Positions 25,695-34,426 of a stretch of 64,000 bases of DNA are shown in pieces. The stretch spans positions 1,674,001 through 1,738,000 of the forward strand of contig OY969581.1 in assembly GCA_963701265.1 (NCBI GenBank). Direction: 5' to 3'. The notes beneath the pieces are model-generated. The model was not told the DNA's origin and ran no database searches. It saw nothing but the letters and a program-made list of their open reading frames with translations. The position numbers and the translations under genes are program-made. Source of the stretch: VRUE01 sp963701265 (GTDB lineage Bacteria; Actinomycetota; Thermoleophilia; Solirubrobacterales; 70-9). Each line of letters starts with the position of its first letter. Position 1 is the first letter of the stretch.

Positions 25695-26231
25695 ATGAGC
25701 GAACACGGGCAGCCTCTCGTCGGCTTCCGCTCCACCCCGCCCGCCGAACCGGCTCGCGAGGCGGCGGACAAAACCGACGCCCCGGACAAGCGGAAGCTCT
25801 TCCGCCTGCCATTGCTCCGCGGTCGCACCGCGGAGGGCACTCTCCCGCGAGACGAGCGAGCGGAGCTGAAGCAGCGCGAAAAGCAGTTGAGATCTGCCGA
25901 GGCGGCGAAGGAGGCCTTCTTCCAGACTCCGGCAGGCCGCGCGCGCCTCGCCTACAAACGAGGCCATCGCCTCTTCCAGTACGAACTTGCGATCAACGAA
26001 CTCAGCCCCACGCTGATCCCCGGTCCGATCGGCGGTCCCGCTCGCGAGACCACCGATCCGGTCGACATCCTCAACGCGGTCACCGTCGAGGGCTGGAAGC
26101 TGGTCACCGGCAAGTTCCTCCATTCCGAGATCCGCGGCGGTGCGGTTGGCTGCTACCTCTTCAAGCGCTCGCAAAAACGCCGCCTCTCGATGAACAACCC
26201 CTGGCAGGCCCCGGAAGTATCTGACTCCTAA
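25695..26231 (+). CDS. Conserved protein of unknown function
   Basis: A 178-residue soluble protein. The first 70 residues are polar and charged (Pro/Ala/Arg/Lys, with a short coiled coil DERAELKQREKQLRSAEAAK), and the rest is a compact domain: RARLAYKRGHRLFQYELAIN, a Pro/Gly segment (TLIPGPIGGPARETTDP) and VEGWKLVTGKFLHSE followed by GCYLFKRS. The start ATG at 25695 is chosen over an upstream in-frame ATG because that longer version would run through the terminator hairpin. I do not recognise a family with known function. It is the only gene on this strand for some distance; its stop is 19 nt from the end of zwf (convergent). Confidence 0.75.
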   Translation: MSEHGQPLVGFRSTPPAEPAREAADKTDAPDKRKLFRLPLLRGRTAEGTLPRDERAELKQREKQLRSAEAAKEAFFQTPAGRARLAYKRGHRLFQYELAINELSPTLIPGPIGGPARETTDPVDILNAVTVEGWKLVTGKFLHSEIRGGAVGCYLFKRSQKRRLSMNNPWQAPEVSDS

Positions 26232-26249
26232 CGGAGCCAATCGCCGCGC

Positions 26250-27716
26250 CTAGGGATGGTCGTTGGGCAGGTGCCAGCGGTGCGGAGCAAGCAGCGCATC
26301 GGTTGCTCGCGGCCCCCAGGTACCCGGCTCATACAGCTCGACCGGCGGCGGTTCGCGCACAATCGGGTCAGCCACTTCCCAGAGACGCTCGATCGCAGCC
26401 GAGGTCGTAAACAAGGTGCGGTCGCCGATCATCACATCGTGGATCAGCCGCTCGTAGGCATCGAGCGCCCGCTCGGGACCGCCGAAGCTGTCGGCGTAGC
26501 TGAACCGCATGTGGGCCTGTCCGAGCTGCATCTTCGGACCGGGCACCTTGGCCAGGAATGAGGCGGAGATGCTGCCGGGGTCGCCGAGCTCGAAAGTCAG
26601 GTGGTCGTGGCCGAACTCCTCGGCGACCTGGCTGCAGTCGAGCGGGAACATGCGCCGCGGCGGCTCCGAGAAGGCGACGGTGAGCAGGTGATGGTTGTCG
26701 GCCAGCCGCTTTCCCGAGCGCAGGAAGAAGGGAACCCCCTCCCAGCGCCAGTTGTCGACGAATGCGCGCAGAGCGACGAAGGTCTCGGTATCCGAGTCGG
26801 AAGCGACGCCATCCTCCTCGCGGTAGCCGGCGTACTGGCCGCGGACCACGTCCCCCGGCTCGAGCGTCTTCATCGCTTCGAAGACCTTCTCCCGCTCGAC
26901 CATCAGTGATTTGGCGCTGAGCGAGACCGGCGGCTCCATCGCGACGAAGCTGAGCAGCTGAAAGAGGTGGGTGACGATCATGTCGCGGAAGGCCCCGGTT
27001 TCCTCGTAGAAACCCCCGCGCATCTCGATCGAGAGAGTCTCCGGCACGTCGATTTGGACGTGGTCGATGTGATTGCGGTTCCAGACCGGCTCGAACATGC
27101 CGTTGGCGAAGCGCAGCGCCAGCAGGTTCTGCACCGCCTCGCGGCCGATGTAGTGGTCGATGCGGAATACCTGCTCCTCCTCGAAGACCGAGTGGACGAG
27201 CCGGTCGAGCTCCCTGGCCGAAGCGAGATCGCGGCCGAAGGGCTTCTCCATGATCACCCGCGCGCCCTCACCCAACCCGGCCTGCCCCAACTGCTCGATC
27301 ACGCCGTTGGTCGCGGCCGGTGGCAGCGAGAGGTAGTGCAGGAGCTCGGCGTCGCGGAGAGCCTGCCGAGCGCCATCGATGGCGCCGCCGAGTCGATTGA
27401 AGCCATCGCCGGTCGAGGCGAAGTCGAGCATCGCGGCAAAGCGTTGCCACGAATCGCCCGCAACCGGCCTGCGGCCAGAGCTGCAGACCGCCTCGTGGGC
27501 GAGCTCGACGAAGTCCTCCTGCGAGAGCGCGCTCCGTGCGGTGCCGATCAGGGCAAACCGCTCCGGCATCAACCCCGCCTCGAAGAGGTGGAAGATCCCG
27601 GGCAGCAGCTTGCGCCGCGCCAGATCGCCAGTCGCACCGAAGAGCACGATCACCTGGTCGTGCGGAGTCGGTGACGCCGCGGTGGTTGGTGCCTCCAGCA
27701 CTTCGACTGCCATCAC
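26250..27716 (-). CDS. zwf: Glucose-6-phosphate 1-dehydrogenase
   Basis: The 488-residue enzyme opens the oxidative pentose phosphate pathway and supplies NADPH. The dinucleotide loop GATGDLARRKLLPG is near residue 28, the substrate motif RIDHYIGREAVQN lies in the middle, and EKPFGRD precedes it. The start is GTG followed at once by ATG (27716/27713). It lies downstream of two secreted-protein genes, with an 18-bp perfect palindrome 28 nt before the start. Confidence 0.97.
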   Translation of the reverse strand: MMAVEVLEAPTTAASPTPHDQVIVLFGATGDLARRKLLPGIFHLFEAGLMPERFALIGTARSALSQEDFVELAHEAVCSSGRRPVAGDSWQRFAAMLDFASTGDGFNRLGGAIDGARQALRDAELLHYLSLPPAATNGVIEQLGQAGLGEGARVIMEKPFGRDLASARELDRLVHSVFEEEQVFRIDHYIGREAVQNLLALRFANGMFEPVWNRNHIDHVQIDVPETLSIEMRGGFYEETGAFRDMIVTHLFQLLSFVAMEPPVSLSAKSLMVEREKVFEAMKTLEPGDVVRGQYAGYREEDGVASDSDTETFVALRAFVDNWRWEGVPFFLRSGKRLADNHHLLTVAFSEPPRRMFPLDCSQVAEEFGHDHLTFELGDPGSISASFLAKVPGPKMQLGQAHMRFSYADSFGGPERALDAYERLIHDVMIGDRTLFTTSAAIERLWEVADPIVREPPPVELYEPGTWGPRATDALLAPHRWHLPNDHP

Positions 27717-27743
27717 TTCAGCCTTGCAGAACCGCTTCGCCCG

Positions 27744-27761
27744 CTAGGCGCCGGCGCCTAG
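27744..27761. promoter_or_regulatory. 18-bp perfect palindrome before zwf
   Basis: CTAGGCGCCGGCGCCTAG is completely self-complementary. It covers the stop codon of the secreted-protein gene (27758-27760) and ends 28 nt before the zwf start. It could be an operator for a dimeric regulator or part of a weak hairpin; there is no T-tract. Confidence 0.45.
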
Positions 27762-28762
27762 AAACCCGCTTCGAGCGTCACCTTGAACTCTTCACCGCTC
27801 AGCGGCAGGCGCGGTGCGCCGGGAAGGGAGACCGAGAGCGGGCCCGACCAGCTCGTCGTCCCGTCGGGAGCGGCGCGATAGATGCCCTTGCCGTGGAAAG
27901 GCAGGGGTGGCTCGATTGAGGCCGAAGTCAGCGCGTCGTTCATGGCGATCGCCTTTTTCGAGCGCTCGGTGACCAACGCGTAGCGAATCCTCGCCATCGA
28001 TCCCAGGCCTTCTTCGGTCACGGCGAGGAAAAGCGTCATCTTGCCGACCCCGAGCGTGATCAGCTCGGTCGCGGAGACCCCGTGGCGATTGCTAGCGCTG
28101 AGGAAGGTCGGGGTGAAATTGGGGTGCGGGCGCACCGGCCGGGCCCGCCGGCTCGACGCCGGACGGAAGGGGAATCGAGATGAGGCGCAGCGCAGGCGCA
28201 GGGGATTGCGAACCCGCCCCTTGGCCCGGTGGGAGCGGAAGGCCACGTAGTTCTTCTCGCCGCTGAAACGGAGGCTGCCGACGAATACCCCGAGCTGGCT
28301 GGTGAAGTGGTCGACCCCGCGACAACGCTTGCGCGGAGGAGATTCCAGCACTCGGCCGGAAGGGCGAAAGCGCACGTCGACCTTGCCGAACTTTCCGAAC
28401 GATGCCGCAATCCGCCGCGGGGTCACCGTCCCGCGGGCAACGTAGGCGGTGACTGCCTGCGGCGCACCGAGCAGCCTTTCGAGAAGGTTCTCCTTGCCGC
28501 GTGGTGCCGGCTTGGTCACTTCGACGGCGACGATTCCCCCCTCGCCGATCACAGTCACTTCATAGCCGTGCTGAGCCTTCAGATCGAAGCGGGATTCGAA
28601 TCCGTGATGCGGCGGCGGCATGTGCAACCGGGCCCGCACCAGGGCCCGGAACTGAGCCGGGACCGCAGTCGGGATATCGAGGACGTTTGCCGCCGCGCCG
28701 CCGGGCAGCGCGAGGATGCCGACCGCGGCGATTACGGCGCAGGCCCCCGCGCGGCGAATCAC
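27758..28762 (-). CDS. Secreted protein of unknown function
   Basis: A 334-residue protein with a signal peptide (about residues 1-25, IRRAGACAVIAAVGILALPG then GAAA). The mature part is rich in beta-strand-like and basic segments (RCASSRFPFRPASSRRARPV in the middle) with only two Cys, so a disulfide is possible. No enzyme motif was found. The start is GTG at 28762, overlapping the protease stop by GTGA; the frame is open 55 codons further but those codons lie within the protease gene. Coupling to a secreted protease suggests a joint extracellular role (inference). Confidence 0.75.
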   Translation of the reverse strand: MIRRAGACAVIAAVGILALPGGAAANVLDIPTAVPAQFRALVRARLHMPPPHHGFESRFDLKAQHGYEVTVIGEGGIVAVEVTKPAPRGKENLLERLLGAPQAVTAYVARGTVTPRRIAASFGKFGKVDVRFRPSGRVLESPPRKRCRGVDHFTSQLGVFVGSLRFSGEKNYVAFRSHRAKGRVRNPLRLRCASSRFPFRPASSRRARPVRPHPNFTPTFLSASNRHGVSATELITLGVGKMTLFLAVTEEGLGSMARIRYALVTERSKKAIAMNDALTSASIEPPLPFHGKGIYRAAPDGTTSWSGPLSVSLPGAPRLPLSGEEFKVTLEAGF

Positions 28763-29775
28763 TTGACCCGCCCAGCGCGGTGGAAGAGGCGCCCCACTTC
28801 GTCGCCGAAGTAGGCGCCGAAGTCCGTGTCGGGATCGTCGCCGTAGCCGTAGTTGGTGACGCTGTTGAGGATCCGCCCGCCGGAAATGGTCCAGCCGCCG
28901 CCCGAAGCGCCGCCCGTCACATCGCACTCGACCGCAAGGTTGAGCGGCCCCGGCATCAGGAACGATCGCGCGTCGTGACCAAGGAAGGGCGTCTGGGTGC
29001 AGACCCGCTGGGTTTCGCCATCGAACGGCTCCGCCGCCGGGTAGCCGTGAACGTCGAAGACCTGTCGCGCTTTCAACCCCCAGGCGATGCCGGTGCCGCC
29101 AACCGCTTTGGCCAGGAGTTCGCCGTCTTGGTTGCGGCCGACGACCGCGGCGCCGATGTCGTAGTTCTCACTGCCGCTGACGCGCCACTGCCGGGTCGTG
29201 TCAACCCACTTGGCAGGAAAGACGCCAAAGGGGCGTTGGCCGTAGCGGTAGCCGGGCACGAAGGCCCAGCGAAAGTCCATCCAGCGCCCCCGGCGCCCGC
29301 CGCTGTGAATGCAGTGAGCGGCGGTGAAGACAACGCTGAAGTTCGGCGCGTTGACCGAGGTCCCAGAGCAGCGACCGAGCCCGAAGGGGGTCTCGATGAA
29401 GATCGCGCCGTTTTGGCGGGTGGTTTCGGTGGTCGGGTCCGGCACCGTTTCGAAGCTGGAGCTGGCCTTTGCATCGACATCGTCGTAGGGCGGGTGCAAG
29501 TGCGGGACTTCACCGGCGGCGCTCGACGGACCGCTGAGCGCGAGCTGGCCTCGATCCGGTCGGCTTAGGTCGAGCGGTCGCGCCTCTTTCATCCGCGCCG
29601 CTGTCCAAAACTGAGCCGCCTGCTGATTAGCGTCCGCCGAGCCCACCACATGGGCGCCGGCGATTGGCGCATCTGGCACCCCCATAGCGAGCAATGCCGC
29701 CAGCAAGGCAACAGCGAGAAGGGAAGCCCTCCCTTTCTCCAGCGCGCAGTGCGCCCCCCGGCCACATGCGTTCAT
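28759..29775 (-). CDS. Secreted trypsin-like serine protease
   Basis: The 338-residue protein has a signal peptide (hydrophobic SLLAVALLAALLAMG). The chymotrypsin-fold triad is complete: His in FTAAHCIH, Asp in SENYDIGAAVV, Ser in TGGASGGGW. Cys pairs near His (HCIH with GRCSG) fit the family. The start is ATG at 29775, 7 nt after TAGACT; a TTG 8 codons upstream is less likely because it lies across that box. It is the first gene of a small unit with the secreted unknown and perhaps zwf. Confidence 0.88.
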   Translation of the reverse strand: MNACGRGAHCALEKGRASLLAVALLAALLAMGVPDAPIAGAHVVGSADANQQAAQFWTAARMKEARPLDLSRPDRGQLALSGPSSAAGEVPHLHPPYDDVDAKASSSFETVPDPTTETTRQNGAIFIETPFGLGRCSGTSVNAPNFSVVFTAAHCIHSGGRRGRWMDFRWAFVPGYRYGQRPFGVFPAKWVDTTRQWRVSGSENYDIGAAVVGRNQDGELLAKAVGGTGIAWGLKARQVFDVHGYPAAEPFDGETQRVCTQTPFLGHDARSFLMPGPLNLAVECDVTGGASGGGWTISGGRILNSVTNYGYGDDPDTDFGAYFGDEVGRLFHRAGRVK

Positions 29776-29782
29776 TCCGATC

Positions 29783-29788
29783 AGTCTA
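29783..29788 (-). promoter_or_regulatory. Candidate leaderless -10 box for the protease gene
   Basis: TAGACT on the minus strand, 7 nt before the ATG at 29775. No good -35 hexamer is seen. Confidence 0.55.
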
Positions 29789-29841
29789 CTTACGAGCAAT
29801 CAAACGCCCTCTGCATGCAGCTTCGCGGCCCGGGCGAAAAG

Positions 29842-29912
29842 AGGCGCCTACCAGAATCGAACTGGTGTAAACGGCTTTGCAGGCCGCTGCGTAGCCACTC
29901 CGCCAAGGCGCC
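29842..29912 (-). tRNA. tRNA-Cys (GCA)
   Basis: The 71-nt cloverleaf has acceptor GGCGCCT/AGGCGCC, D arm GCGG..., anticodon stem GCGGC/GCCGT with loop CTGCAAA (anticodon GCA), and T arm ACCAG-TTCGATT-CTGGT. The discriminator is T (U73), an identity element of tRNA-Cys. CCA is not encoded; the RNA is followed by CTTTTCGCC, perhaps a termination site. Confidence 0.96.
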
Positions 29913-29955
29913 GAAGCGGGATGAAGCGTAGCGGCGTTTCAATCGGGGCGGAGAG

Positions 29956-30705
29956 CTACGCGGCGCGCTGCTCGGGGCCCGGATCATCGTCGATGTCGAG
30001 GATCAAGTTGTCGTCGGCGCTGCGGCGCACCTTGAACTCGAGCGGCGAGCGCTCCTCGAGCTCGCGCAGCAGCTCAACCGGTTCGTTGAGTCGCATCGAG
30101 AGGGTTGCCCGACCCTCGGAGAAACGCTCGACCGAGATATCGGTGGTGGCGTCGATCTGGCCGGCAGCGTCCTCGAAACCAACCAGCTGGGAGAAGTCGT
30201 CAAGGGGACCGATCTCGACTTTGACCAGACCTTCGAAGAGATTCTGCGCGGCCTGCTCAATCGGACCGACAGAGCTCGAAGCTGCCGGCGCGGCACCGAT
30301 GTCAGCCTCTGCCTCGTTCAGCTCCTGGGCGCGACGACCGACCTCGACCGCCTCGCGCAGCGCCTTCATCCTGATCCGCGTTGCCTGACCGCGGGCCTGT
30401 GCCTGGATCTCCCCCAGCTTCGAGGAGACCGTCTCCAGCGAGGCGATGCTGCGGTCGTGGCGTTCGTTGGCCTCGATCAAGCGCTCGTGCAGGCCGCGAA
30501 TCTCACGTTCGCGCTCGATCACCATCGCCGAGAGCGAGGAGAGCTCCTCCTCGGCGCAGGCAGCCGTATCGGCGGCCTCGCGCCAGCGGTTAAGCGCCTC
30601 CTCCGCGTCGCGCTCCAGTGCCCAGCTGCGAGCGTCACGCACCGCAAGCGCCGCCTCCACATCGGATCGGCGGTAGCCGAAGAGCGCCCTCTTGAAGCTA
30701 CCCAT
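29956..30705 (-). CDS. DivIVA-like coiled-coil protein
   Basis: A 249-residue protein beginning MGSFKRALFGYRRSDVEAAL, like the N-terminal membrane-binding segment of DivIVA/GpsB proteins. A long coiled coil follows (about 22-140), then an Ala/Ser linker and a C-terminal globular part (about 150-240). Likely role: scaffold at poles or septum (inference). ATG 30705 overlaps the rsfS stop by 8 nt; an ATG 11 codons upstream is possible but would overlap by 41 nt. It is the last protein gene of the obgE-proBA-nadD-rsfS run. Confidence 0.78.
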   Translation of the reverse strand: MGSFKRALFGYRRSDVEAALAVRDARSWALERDAEEALNRWREAADTAACAEEELSSLSAMVIEREREIRGLHERLIEANERHDRSIASLETVSSKLGEIQAQARGQATRIRMKALREAVEVGRRAQELNEAEADIGAAPAASSSVGPIEQAAQNLFEGLVKVEIGPLDDFSQLVGFEDAAGQIDATTDISVERFSEGRATLSMRLNEPVELLRELEERSPLEFKVRRSADDNLILDIDDDPGPEQRAA

Positions 30706-31111
30706 GCGCGGCACCGTAAAGGTGCCCCCGGACGCCATCCTGCGGCGCCTGCAGCTCGAGCCGCGGCGCCTCGCGCCAGAGGTCCTCGAGCGCGTAGCGC
30801 TGCCGCGCCTCCTCAGTAAACACGTGCAGGACGCAGTCGAGGTAGTCGAGCACGATCCAGCCCGCTGTCTCGGCCACCTCCGAGCCAGCGGGCAGGAGCC
30901 CCTGCTCCTGCTTGAGGCGCAGCTTCACCTCATCGGCGATCGCCCGCGCCTGGCGCTCGTTGCGCGCCGTGCAGATCGTCAGGAAGTCCGTATAGGAGAC
31001 CAGCTCGCGCATCTTGAGCACGACGATCTCGCTTGCGGCTTTCGAATCGGCGAGCTCGGCCAGCCGCTGGGCCAGCGCCTCGCTGCGTACAGCTTTCTCA
31101 CTCTCACTCAT
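30698..31111 (-). CDS. rsfS: Ribosomal silencing factor
   Basis: The 137-residue RsfS (Iojap) protein binds L14 and blocks subunit joining under starvation. SEIVVLKMRELVSYTDFLTI and the later DVVHVF-like segment (DCVLHVFTEEARQRYALEDLW) are typical. It has about 20 residues beyond the usual end. The start overlaps the nadD stop by ATGA, the standard gene order. Confidence 0.95.
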   Translation of the reverse strand: MSESEKAVRSEALAQRLAELADSKAASEIVVLKMRELVSYTDFLTICTARNERQARAIADEVKLRLKQEQGLLPAGSEVAETAGWIVLDYLDCVLHVFTEEARQRYALEDLWREAPRLELQAPQDGVRGHLYGAAHG

Positions 31112-31719
31112 CGGTAGATCCCCTTCTCTTCAATGAAGCGTGCCACCGGCTCGGGCACCAGATAACGCAGGGGTCGCTCCTGGGCGGCCCGCTCGCGTAC
31201 AGCCGAGGAAGAGACCCCGAACTGAGGCATCTCCAACATCGTCGCCCGGCCGTCGGCACCGAGACTGCGCAATACAGCCGCGACGTCAGCATCGGATATG
31301 CCCGCCCGACGGGCCACCGCGAGGCGCGCCAGCTCGGTTACCCGCTGCGGCTCGCGCCAGCTCTCCAGACCCACCGCCGCGTCGGCCCCCATCACGAAGA
31401 CGAGCTCTCTATCGCCGCTGTCCTTTGCAAGTAGCTCCAAGGTCTCATACGTGTAGGACGGCCCCTCACGCTCGACCTCCAGGGTCGAGACCGAGAAGCG
31501 CGAGTCATCAGCAGCGGCGAGCCGCGTCATCGCCAGCCGCTGCTCGCGCCCCGGATCGTCGGCGATCCGCTTGTGCGGAGCGCTGCCGGTCGGCATCAGG
31601 ATCACTTCCTCGAGGCCGAGCTGCCAGAGCGCCTCCTGAGCAAGCGCGAGGTGACCGAGGTGCGGCGGATTGAAGGCCGAACCGAGGACACCGATGCCGG
31701 CCGGCGCGGCGCTACTCAC
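31108..31719 (-). CDS. nadD: Nicotinate-nucleotide adenylyltransferase
   Basis: The 203-residue enzyme makes deamido-NAD from nicotinate mononucleotide and ATP. The nucleotidyltransferase motif GSAFNPPHLGH is at about 13-23, GADAAVGLESWR in the middle, and SSSAVRERAA (the ISSTxIR-type motif) near the end. It overlaps proA by 8 nt and rsfS by 4 nt. Confidence 0.96.
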   Translation of the reverse strand: MSSAAPAGIGVLGSAFNPPHLGHLALAQEALWQLGLEEVILMPTGSAPHKRIADDPGREQRLAMTRLAAADDSRFSVSTLEVEREGPSYTYETLELLAKDSGDRELVFVMGADAAVGLESWREPQRVTELARLAVARRAGISDADVAAVLRSLGADGRATMLEMPQFGVSSSAVRERAAQERPLRYLVPEPVARFIEEKGIYR

Positions 31720-32974
31720 GCACTTGGCCGTCGCCGCGGACGACGTACTTGTAGGTCGTCAACTCGCGCAGCCCGATCGGCCCGCGGGCGTGGAGCTTCT
31801 GAGTCGAGTTGCCGATCTCGGCCCCCATGCCGAACTCAAAGCCGTCGGTGAAGCGGGTCGAGGCATTCGTGTAGACGACGGCCGCATCGACGCCTGCAGT
31901 GAAGCGCTCCGAGGCCTCCTGGGACGAGGTGACAATCGCCTCCGAGTGCGTGGTGCCGTGGTGATTGACGTGGTCGACCGCATCCTCGAGGGAGTCAACG
32001 ACGCCCACCGCCATCTTCAGGTCGAGGTACTCGGTACTCCAGTCCGCCTCGGTGGCCGCGCCAACCTCGACACCATCGGCCAGTTCGCGCACGCGCTCGT
32101 CACCGACCAGCTCCACGCCCGCTGCATGGAGGTCAGCGAGCACTCCGGGCAGGAAGTCGGACGCCACGACGGCATCGACCAGGAGTGTCTCCGCCGCATT
32201 ACAGACCCCCGGCCTCTGCACCTTGGCGTTGTAGGCGATCTTCCTCGCCATCTCGAGGTCGGCCTCGGCGTGCACATACACGTGGCAGTTGCCAGCCGCC
32301 GCGTAGATCACGGGCACCTTTGCCACATCCTTGAGGGCGTTCTTCAAGCCTTCGCCGCCGCGGGGTATCAGCAGGTCCACGTTCCCCTCCTGCGTGGCGA
32401 GCTCCGCCAAGTCCTCGCGGCCACCGCCAACGAGGAGGACCGCGTCCTCCGGAAGCCCTGCCTCGACCAGCGCCTCGCGAACAACGGCGGCCAGCGCTCC
32501 GTTGGAGCGTTCCGCGTAGCTCGAGCCGCGCAGGACGATCGCGTTACCGCTCTTGATCGTCAGCGCGGCGCAGTCGATGGTTACGTTGGGCCGCGCCTCG
32601 TAGATGACGGCAACGACCCCCAACGGCACCCTGACCTTGCGCAGATCGAGGCCCCCGGAGAGCGTTTTGCGCTCCAGCTCCTCGCCGATCGGGTCGTCAA
32701 GCGAAGCCACGGCCCGCACCCCCTCGGCCATCCCCGCAACGCGATCCGCGGTCAGCGTCAACCGGTCCCGAAGCGCCTCGGTCAGCCCCGCCGCACGCTC
32801 ATCGGCCAGATCGGCGGCGTTAGCCTCGAGGACCTCCTCCACCCGCTCCCCGAGAAGCCGCACAACAGCAGCGAGTGCTGCGTCCTTCACCGCACTCGAA
32901 GCTCCCGCAAGCTCCCGCGAAGCCCGCTTGGCCGCGACGCAGCTTTCTTCAACGCTTCTGGTCGTAGTCGCCAT
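31712..32974 (-). CDS. proA: Gamma-glutamyl phosphate reductase
   Basis: The 420-residue NADPH enzyme carries out the second step of proline synthesis. The active Cys is in KVQRPGVCNAAET, with YEARPNVTIDCAAL and RGSSYAERSN before it and FGMGAEIGNSTQKLHARGP near the end. Proline gene proB lies upstream, but a family 2 hairpin element separates them by about 120 nt. Confidence 0.97.
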   Translation of the reverse strand: MATTTRSVEESCVAAKRASRELAGASSAVKDAALAAVVRLLGERVEEVLEANAADLADERAAGLTEALRDRLTLTADRVAGMAEGVRAVASLDDPIGEELERKTLSGGLDLRKVRVPLGVVAVIYEARPNVTIDCAALTIKSGNAIVLRGSSYAERSNGALAAVVREALVEAGLPEDAVLLVGGGREDLAELATQEGNVDLLIPRGGEGLKNALKDVAKVPVIYAAAGNCHVYVHAEADLEMARKIAYNAKVQRPGVCNAAETLLVDAVVASDFLPGVLADLHAAGVELVGDERVRELADGVEVGAATEADWSTEYLDLKMAVGVVDSLEDAVDHVNHHGTTHSEAIVTSSQEASERFTAGVDAAVVYTNASTRFTDGFEFGMGAEIGNSTQKLHARGPIGLRELTTYKYVVRGDGQVRE

Positions 32975-32994
32975 CGACAGCTAAGGGTAGCCGC

Positions 32995-33096
32995 AGGAGA
33001 CGGGTGCCCCTACCCCGGAGGCTCCCGGTAAACGGCGTGAACCCTCCCAGACGATCTGCTGCGCAACGGTCTCCGGGGTAGGGGCACCCGTCTCCT
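32995..33096 (+). repeat. Hairpin repeat family 2, copy 1 (between proB and proA)
   Basis: Arms 32995-33020 and 33071-33096 are a perfect 26-bp inverted repeat with the core CGGGTGCCCCT. The 50-nt interior starts GCTCCCGGTA and ends CTGCTGCGCAACGGT, as in the other two copies. The right arm includes part of the proB stop codon (33095-33097). The element lies 20 nt before the proA start and would form a large hairpin in the proBA mRNA. Confidence 0.88.
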
Positions 33097-34183
33097 ACAC
33101 CAACACGAACCTGTCCCGATGAATCACCTCATCAGCCACATGCGGCAACCGCTCGCGCACCTCGGCGCTCTTCAACCCCATCACCCGCGCGAGCTCCACT
33201 GCCGAGTAGTCGACGATCCCCTTGCCAACCACGGCCCCATCCGCGGCCACCTCGACCGCATCACCGGCGTCGAAGTCACCTTCAACCGCGGTGATCCCGA
33301 CCGGCAGCAGGCTGGAGCCGCTCTCGCGCAGGACCCGCGCCGCGCCGGCGTCGACACTGAGGCGGCCGTGCACCGGCTTGGCGTACTTGAGCCAGAGCTT
33401 GAAACTCGATGCCTTGCCGGCTTGCGCCGCAAAGCGCGTGCCGACGGAGTCGCCAGCCACAGCGCCAGCCAACGAGCCAGAACTCGTGCCGTTGCAGATC
33501 GTCGCCGGGATCCCGGCCTCGCTCGCCATCTCCGCCGCGGCGACCTTGCTGCGCATCCCGCCCGAGCCAAAGGCAGAGGTGCGATCGCCGATCGCGAGCT
33601 CGGCGAGCTCGGAGAAGTCCGAGACCTGCTCGATCCGCTTCGCCTCTTGGTCGAGCGTGGGGTCAGCGGTGTAGAGGCCGTCGGTGTTGGTCAGCAGCAC
33701 AAGCAAACGCGCCTCGAGCAGGATCGCCACCTGAGCGGCGAGGAAGTCGTTGTCGCCGAAGGTGATCTCGTCGGTGGCCGTGGTGTCGTTCTCGTTGACC
33801 ACCGGCACCACCCCCCACTCGATCAGCCGCCGCAGGGTCTGGCGGGCGTTGAGGTAATTGGTGCGGGCGGCGATGTCGGCCGCGGTAAGCAGGACCTGGG
33901 CAGCGCGGGTGCCGTGCTCGGCGAGGCGGCTCTCGTAGGCGCGGAAGAGGTCTCCCTGGCCAACCGCGGAGGCGGCCTGCAGCTCGTCCATGGCGCGCGG
34001 GCGCACGGGCAGGTCCATCAGGCGCATGCCGCGGGCAATCGCTCCCGATGTGACCATCGCGACTCGCTCGCCATCCTGCTCCAAGGCGGCAACCTGCGCG
34101 CAAACCGAGTCGAGCACATCCGTGCGCAGCGAGCCGTCATCGGCGGCGACGATCGAGGATCCAAGCTTGACGATGAGGGTCAT
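33095..34183 (-). CDS. proB: Glutamate 5-kinase
   Basis: The 362-residue kinase begins proline synthesis. The amino acid kinase domain has VKLGSSIVAADDG at the start, VTSGAIARGM, NENDTTATDEITFGDND and AFGSGGMRSKVAAA; the C-terminal PUA domain follows (GRLSVDAGAARVLRESGSSL). The start ATG at 34183 begins MTLIVKLGSS; TACACT stands 10 nt before it and may be a -10 box. The stop codon lies within the arm of the repeat element. Confidence 0.96.
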   Translation of the reverse strand: MTLIVKLGSSIVAADDGSLRTDVLDSVCAQVAALEQDGERVAMVTSGAIARGMRLMDLPVRPRAMDELQAASAVGQGDLFRAYESRLAEHGTRAAQVLLTAADIAARTNYLNARQTLRRLIEWGVVPVVNENDTTATDEITFGDNDFLAAQVAILLEARLLVLLTNTDGLYTADPTLDQEAKRIEQVSDFSELAELAIGDRTSAFGSGGMRSKVAAAEMASEAGIPATICNGTSSGSLAGAVAGDSVGTRFAAQAGKASSFKLWLKYAKPVHGRLSVDAGAARVLRESGSSLLPVGITAVEGDFDAGDAVEVAADGAVVGKGIVDYSAVELARVMGLKSAEVRERLPHVADEVIHRDRFVLV

Positions 34184-34249
34184 GGAGCTAGCCAGTGTAT
34201 GAACAGCAGCGGAGCCGGCTCCGCGCATGGGCTGTTCAAAAGGACGTCG

Positions 34250-34426
34250 CTACACAGTCCAGAAAAACTCGCGATCGGAAAGGCTGGCAAGCAAAAGGGC
34301 GACTGCGATGAATACGGCTTCGCCAAAGACACCAGCGACATCCTGGAGACCCAACGCCCGCTGAATCCAGCCCACGGCCGCAGCAGCAGCGAAGAATCCA
34401 ACAGCAATGCGGACAAAACGTATCAT
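34250..34426 (-). CDS. 58-residue membrane microprotein
   Basis: Starts MIRFVRIAVGFFAAAAAVGW and has two hydrophobic helices separated by a short loop (QRALGLQDVAGVFGE), ending LSDREFFWTV. The ATG overlaps the stop of the preceding small gene as TGATG, a sign of translational coupling. No known function. The pair lies between obgE and proB. Confidence 0.6.
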   Translation of the reverse strand: MIRFVRIAVGFFAAAAAVGWIQRALGLQDVAGVFGEAVFIAVALLLASLSDREFFWTV

